Part shown: piece after piece, positions 61,563-64,000 of the stretch
How positions within the stretch are numbered: the stretch's first letter is position 1
Layout: every line of letters starts with the position of its first letter
Assembly: GCA_031216445.1 (NCBI GenBank)
Contig: CM062206.1
Coordinates: 24,271,501 to 24,335,500 of the forward strand
Length of the DNA stretch: 64,000 bases
Reading direction: 5' to 3'
Origin: Lateolabrax maculatus
Lineage: Eukaryota; Chordata; Actinopteri; Acropomatiformes; Lateolabracidae
Made by a program: the position numbers and the translations under genes
Notes under the pieces: model-generated
Told to the model about the DNA's origin: nothing
Databases searched by the model: none
The model's input: only the letters and a program-made list of their open reading frames with translations

Positions 61563-61931
61563 AAATACACATAAAATGTCACGCAACTTTTACACAGCAT
61601 TCAGGGAATTAGGGATTTCAGTCTTGACAAGTCACATATACAGGCATTCAACTTTGGCAAGGTTTAAATGAGTATAGAAATTCTATAGGATATAGAAATC
61701 TTTGGTCAAAGAGCAAATGAAGGCACTGCCACGGTCCAAAGTGCTTGGTCTAATCGAGCACAGATATATATAAATTTCTAAAAGAGAGTCTTGAGATTCC
61801 TTCCCTCCATCCACAAAAAATAAATAATATGTAGGCACAACTGTCAGGAAATATAATCCATAATGACTCCCTCTCTTAAATGGAGAAAACAAACAGGAAT
61901 GTGTAGGACCAGTCTCTAATGTGGGCGTGTG

Positions 61932-63185
61932 TCAGGTCAGTCTGCTGTACGTGGGTAGTTTGGAGGGACCTTCCTCTTCCTCAGCGGTGTCCTGGTCAGT
62001 GGACTGAGCTGGAGAGTTGAAGAGCCTGCTGTCGCCTCCTGCTGGACACAGAACTACATCACAGGACTACCGGCAGCTGACAACAAAGCTACAACACTAC
62101 CAAGCGCGGTAATATCAGCAGAAACTGGGGGGCAGGGTTTAGTTTAAAGACAAACATTTAACAGTAGTTCTTACCTTGCCAGGTACAAACCATCTCAGTG
62201 TCCCCAGGGTCACACTGAGGAACCAGTGTCTCCTGCAACACACAACAAAACAAACATCACATTCTTTGAGATAATAGAGAAAGTGGAGTTTCTTATCTGA
62301 CAGCAATGTTATATTCCAGAGCATGCCCTGAATAGAGCTATCTCTGATTATGGTGTCTGAAGTACACAGTCTGAGACCACTGCTGTCGACCGTCTGCTAA
62401 ACCCCTTTTTTCCCCATCAGCGACTTTCCGGACTTTGCTTATGTAGTGTTACGTTCCAGGCCAAGGAGCAGATCATCAACTAACTACAATATTTTATAGA
62501 TTATGGTAGAAAAAGCCTCAGTCCAGTCGGAACATCCACTCATCCCACTGCTCCTAGATGCTCCTATCGTGTCGTTTAGGGTAATGTTAGCGGCCGTCAT
62601 TATTATTATCTCCATGTCTTTGTCGGATCAGTAGCCAGCGAGGATGCCAACTTTTTGTCGGAGGCATGTAGCCTCAGTATTTTACCATGATACACAGCAT
62701 ATTTAAGACCCTTAGGACAGAGTGTTCAGCAAACACATGGAGCTGACATTAGCTTAGTAAGCTAGCAAGCTACAGCTCATACAGGCAGCGACACTTTACA
62801 ATTCAGCCAACAAAACTGACGTTGTTTGCTAGAAATGAGAAGCTGCTTTTAAAATTAAGGACCCATTGTTCTAAAATGACTAAGAATTCTGCATATACCG
62901 TGTGAGAACAGAAAGCTTGACAGGCGTAGCAACAGTAACTAAGAGAGGTGGGGCTCAGCAAAGGGTCAATACAGAACATCAAAAGGTCAAATCTTAGCTC
63001 ATCATAAAGCCATCTGTGGTGGCTGCGTTCTCCCCTACCAGTCCAGTTCTGGCATCATAGCAGCCACAGCAGGGAAGACTACGGCAGCCCACATAGGCGA
63101 TGAGAGAGGAGAAGGCCAGGCTGATGGTGCAGGTCAGCAGTATGGTGGCGTTGGCCCCCTTCACCATCCGATGAAGCACAAACGT
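61932..63185 (-). CDS. Membrane protein, last three coding exons (gene continues off the right edge)
   Basis: Exons 63039-63185, 62175-62232 and 61932-62038 join in frame (GT-AG) into 103 C-terminal residues. The first contains a transmembrane segment (NATILLTCTISLAFSSLIAY, then VG) followed by a Cys-rich juxtamembrane stretch, CRSLPCCGCYDARTGL. The second reads ETLVPQCDPGDTEMVCTWQ. The last is acidic (DTAEEEEGPSK) and ends LPTYSRLT. The palmitoylation-type cysteines after the membrane segment and the LPxY motif in the cytosolic tail suggest a WW-domain/ubiquitin-ligase-binding tail. Phase-0 entry at an acceptor shows that upstream exons exist outside the window. I cannot name the family with confidence; a four-transmembrane protein is the best guess. 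The last exon has a CAGCAG tandem acceptor. Confidence 0.7.
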
Positions 63186-63424
63186 CTGAGCAGAGAGACA
63201 AAGAATGCATTAAACCTGCATTATGAAGTTGTAGCTGTGATGTTGTTGTACTTCCCAGAGAGTACAGAGTGGCCCTTTAAAACAAATCCCACCAGGGTTG
63301 TACCCAGACTACTGACTGCTGACTGAGCACGACATCCTCGGGCCCCACTAGTAGTGTTGCAATTACAACAACTACTGTAGTCACTAGTCTGAGTGTGAAA
63401 AACAGTCAGCCGTTTTAAACCGCT

Positions 63425-63960
63425 ACTCCAACCTTTTAGTATTGTACATCCATAAAGTTTGAGGGCTTGCAAAAGACAGATTTGTTTTTAAATGGTTGAA
63501 ACGAATCAGCAGAGGTCGAGATATCCTGACTTTATCTGTAATGTGGGTTAAGTTTTTTAAATGCTAGATCCCACCGCACACTTCCCATAATGCAATTCGA
63601 AAGTGTCTTTCATTAGAATCAAATTCAAATTCAAATGAGCTTTATAGGCATGAAGGATCAAAAATCTATAATGCCAAAGCTGTACAGAAAATTATTATTA
63701 ACAACACTGGTCAATGATAAGTAATAAATACACAATAATATGCAAATATCAGCAATTATATAAAATAAAAAATATTAAAAGACAACAAATAATATAAATA
63801 TTCTCTGTCTGAAAAACACCTATGTATTTCATACTACAAAGCCATAGATTATTACACAGGCTTTCTGTTATAAATGTATAGTCTCCATGGCCAAACTAAC
63901 ATAGCTCCCGATGACATCACCACGGTCATTTTCTCAGACTAGACAAAGCTCTTACAGAGT
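63425..63960 (+). repeat. Dispersed repeat, family F, copy 2, apparently split by another insert
   Basis: The part 63,425-63,612 matches copy 1 ('tttagtattgtacatccata', 'gggcttgcaaaagacag', 'gagatatcctgacttt'). Sequence resembling the right end (CCGATGACATCACC) reappears at about 63,907. Between them is unrelated AT-rich sequence. Confidence 0.5.
63618..63880 (+). repeat. Dispersed retroelement-tail-like repeat inserted in family F copy
   Basis: It begins with a repeated CAAATTCAAATTCAAA and then has 'gagctttataggcatgaa', with 'ataatgccaaagctgta' further on. This order (TTTAT.GGCATGA ... ATTGCCAAAGC) is that of a common fish non-LTR tail. Confidence 0.4.
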
Positions 63961-64000
63961 CACTAAAGACCTTATGCAGCAGCTAGGTGGAACTTTGTGT

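Overview
The window reads as nuclear DNA from a ray-finned fish, most likely a percomorph teleost. The evidence is spliced genes with short GT-AG introns, proteins closest in memory to teleost/vertebrate families (mitochondrial Hsp70, Rab33B, fish orosomucoid/PSTBP-type lipocalins), abundant (CA)n microsatellites, and many short dispersed repeats of kinds I recognise from perch-like fish genomes. No bacterial, phage or CRISPR features are seen.

Layout. Positions 1-34,900 are essentially gene-free: non-coding sequence carrying dispersed repeats, MITE-like inverted-repeat elements, a decayed hAT-type transposase (3.2-3.96 kb), a Myb/SANT-domain remnant (10.3-10.5 kb), a LINE 3' end (18.9-19.2 kb) and a few stretches that look like regulatory DNA by composition only. 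Positions 34,947-43,877 hold hspa9 (mortalin/GRP75) on the minus strand. All 16 coding exons could be joined in frame into a 680-residue protein, and its introns carry a LINE tail, a GT microsatellite directly against a splice donor, and candidate snoRNA sequence. Positions 47,869-50,910 hold an intact six-exon secreted lipocalin (193 aa) on the plus strand. It is followed at 51,894-54,235 by a second, decayed copy with an in-frame stop, a perfect 50-bp palindrome and a lost splice donor. Positions 57,144-59,071 hold a two-exon rab33b gene on the plus strand. At 61,932-63,185 are the last three coding exons of an unnamed membrane-protein gene on the minus strand that runs off the right edge.

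The genes do not form a pathway or operon. Hspa9 is a mitochondrial import/folding chaperone, Rab33B a Golgi/autophagy small GTPase, and the lipocalins are secreted ligand carriers. The clearest relationships are the tandem duplication and decay of the lipocalin pair, and the apparently convergent transcript ends near 61.5 kb. I found no convincing previously undescribed system. The items most worth checking are the candidate intronic snoRNA, the microsatellite-formed splice donor, the palindrome in the dying lipocalin copy, and the unusual Rab33B C-terminus.
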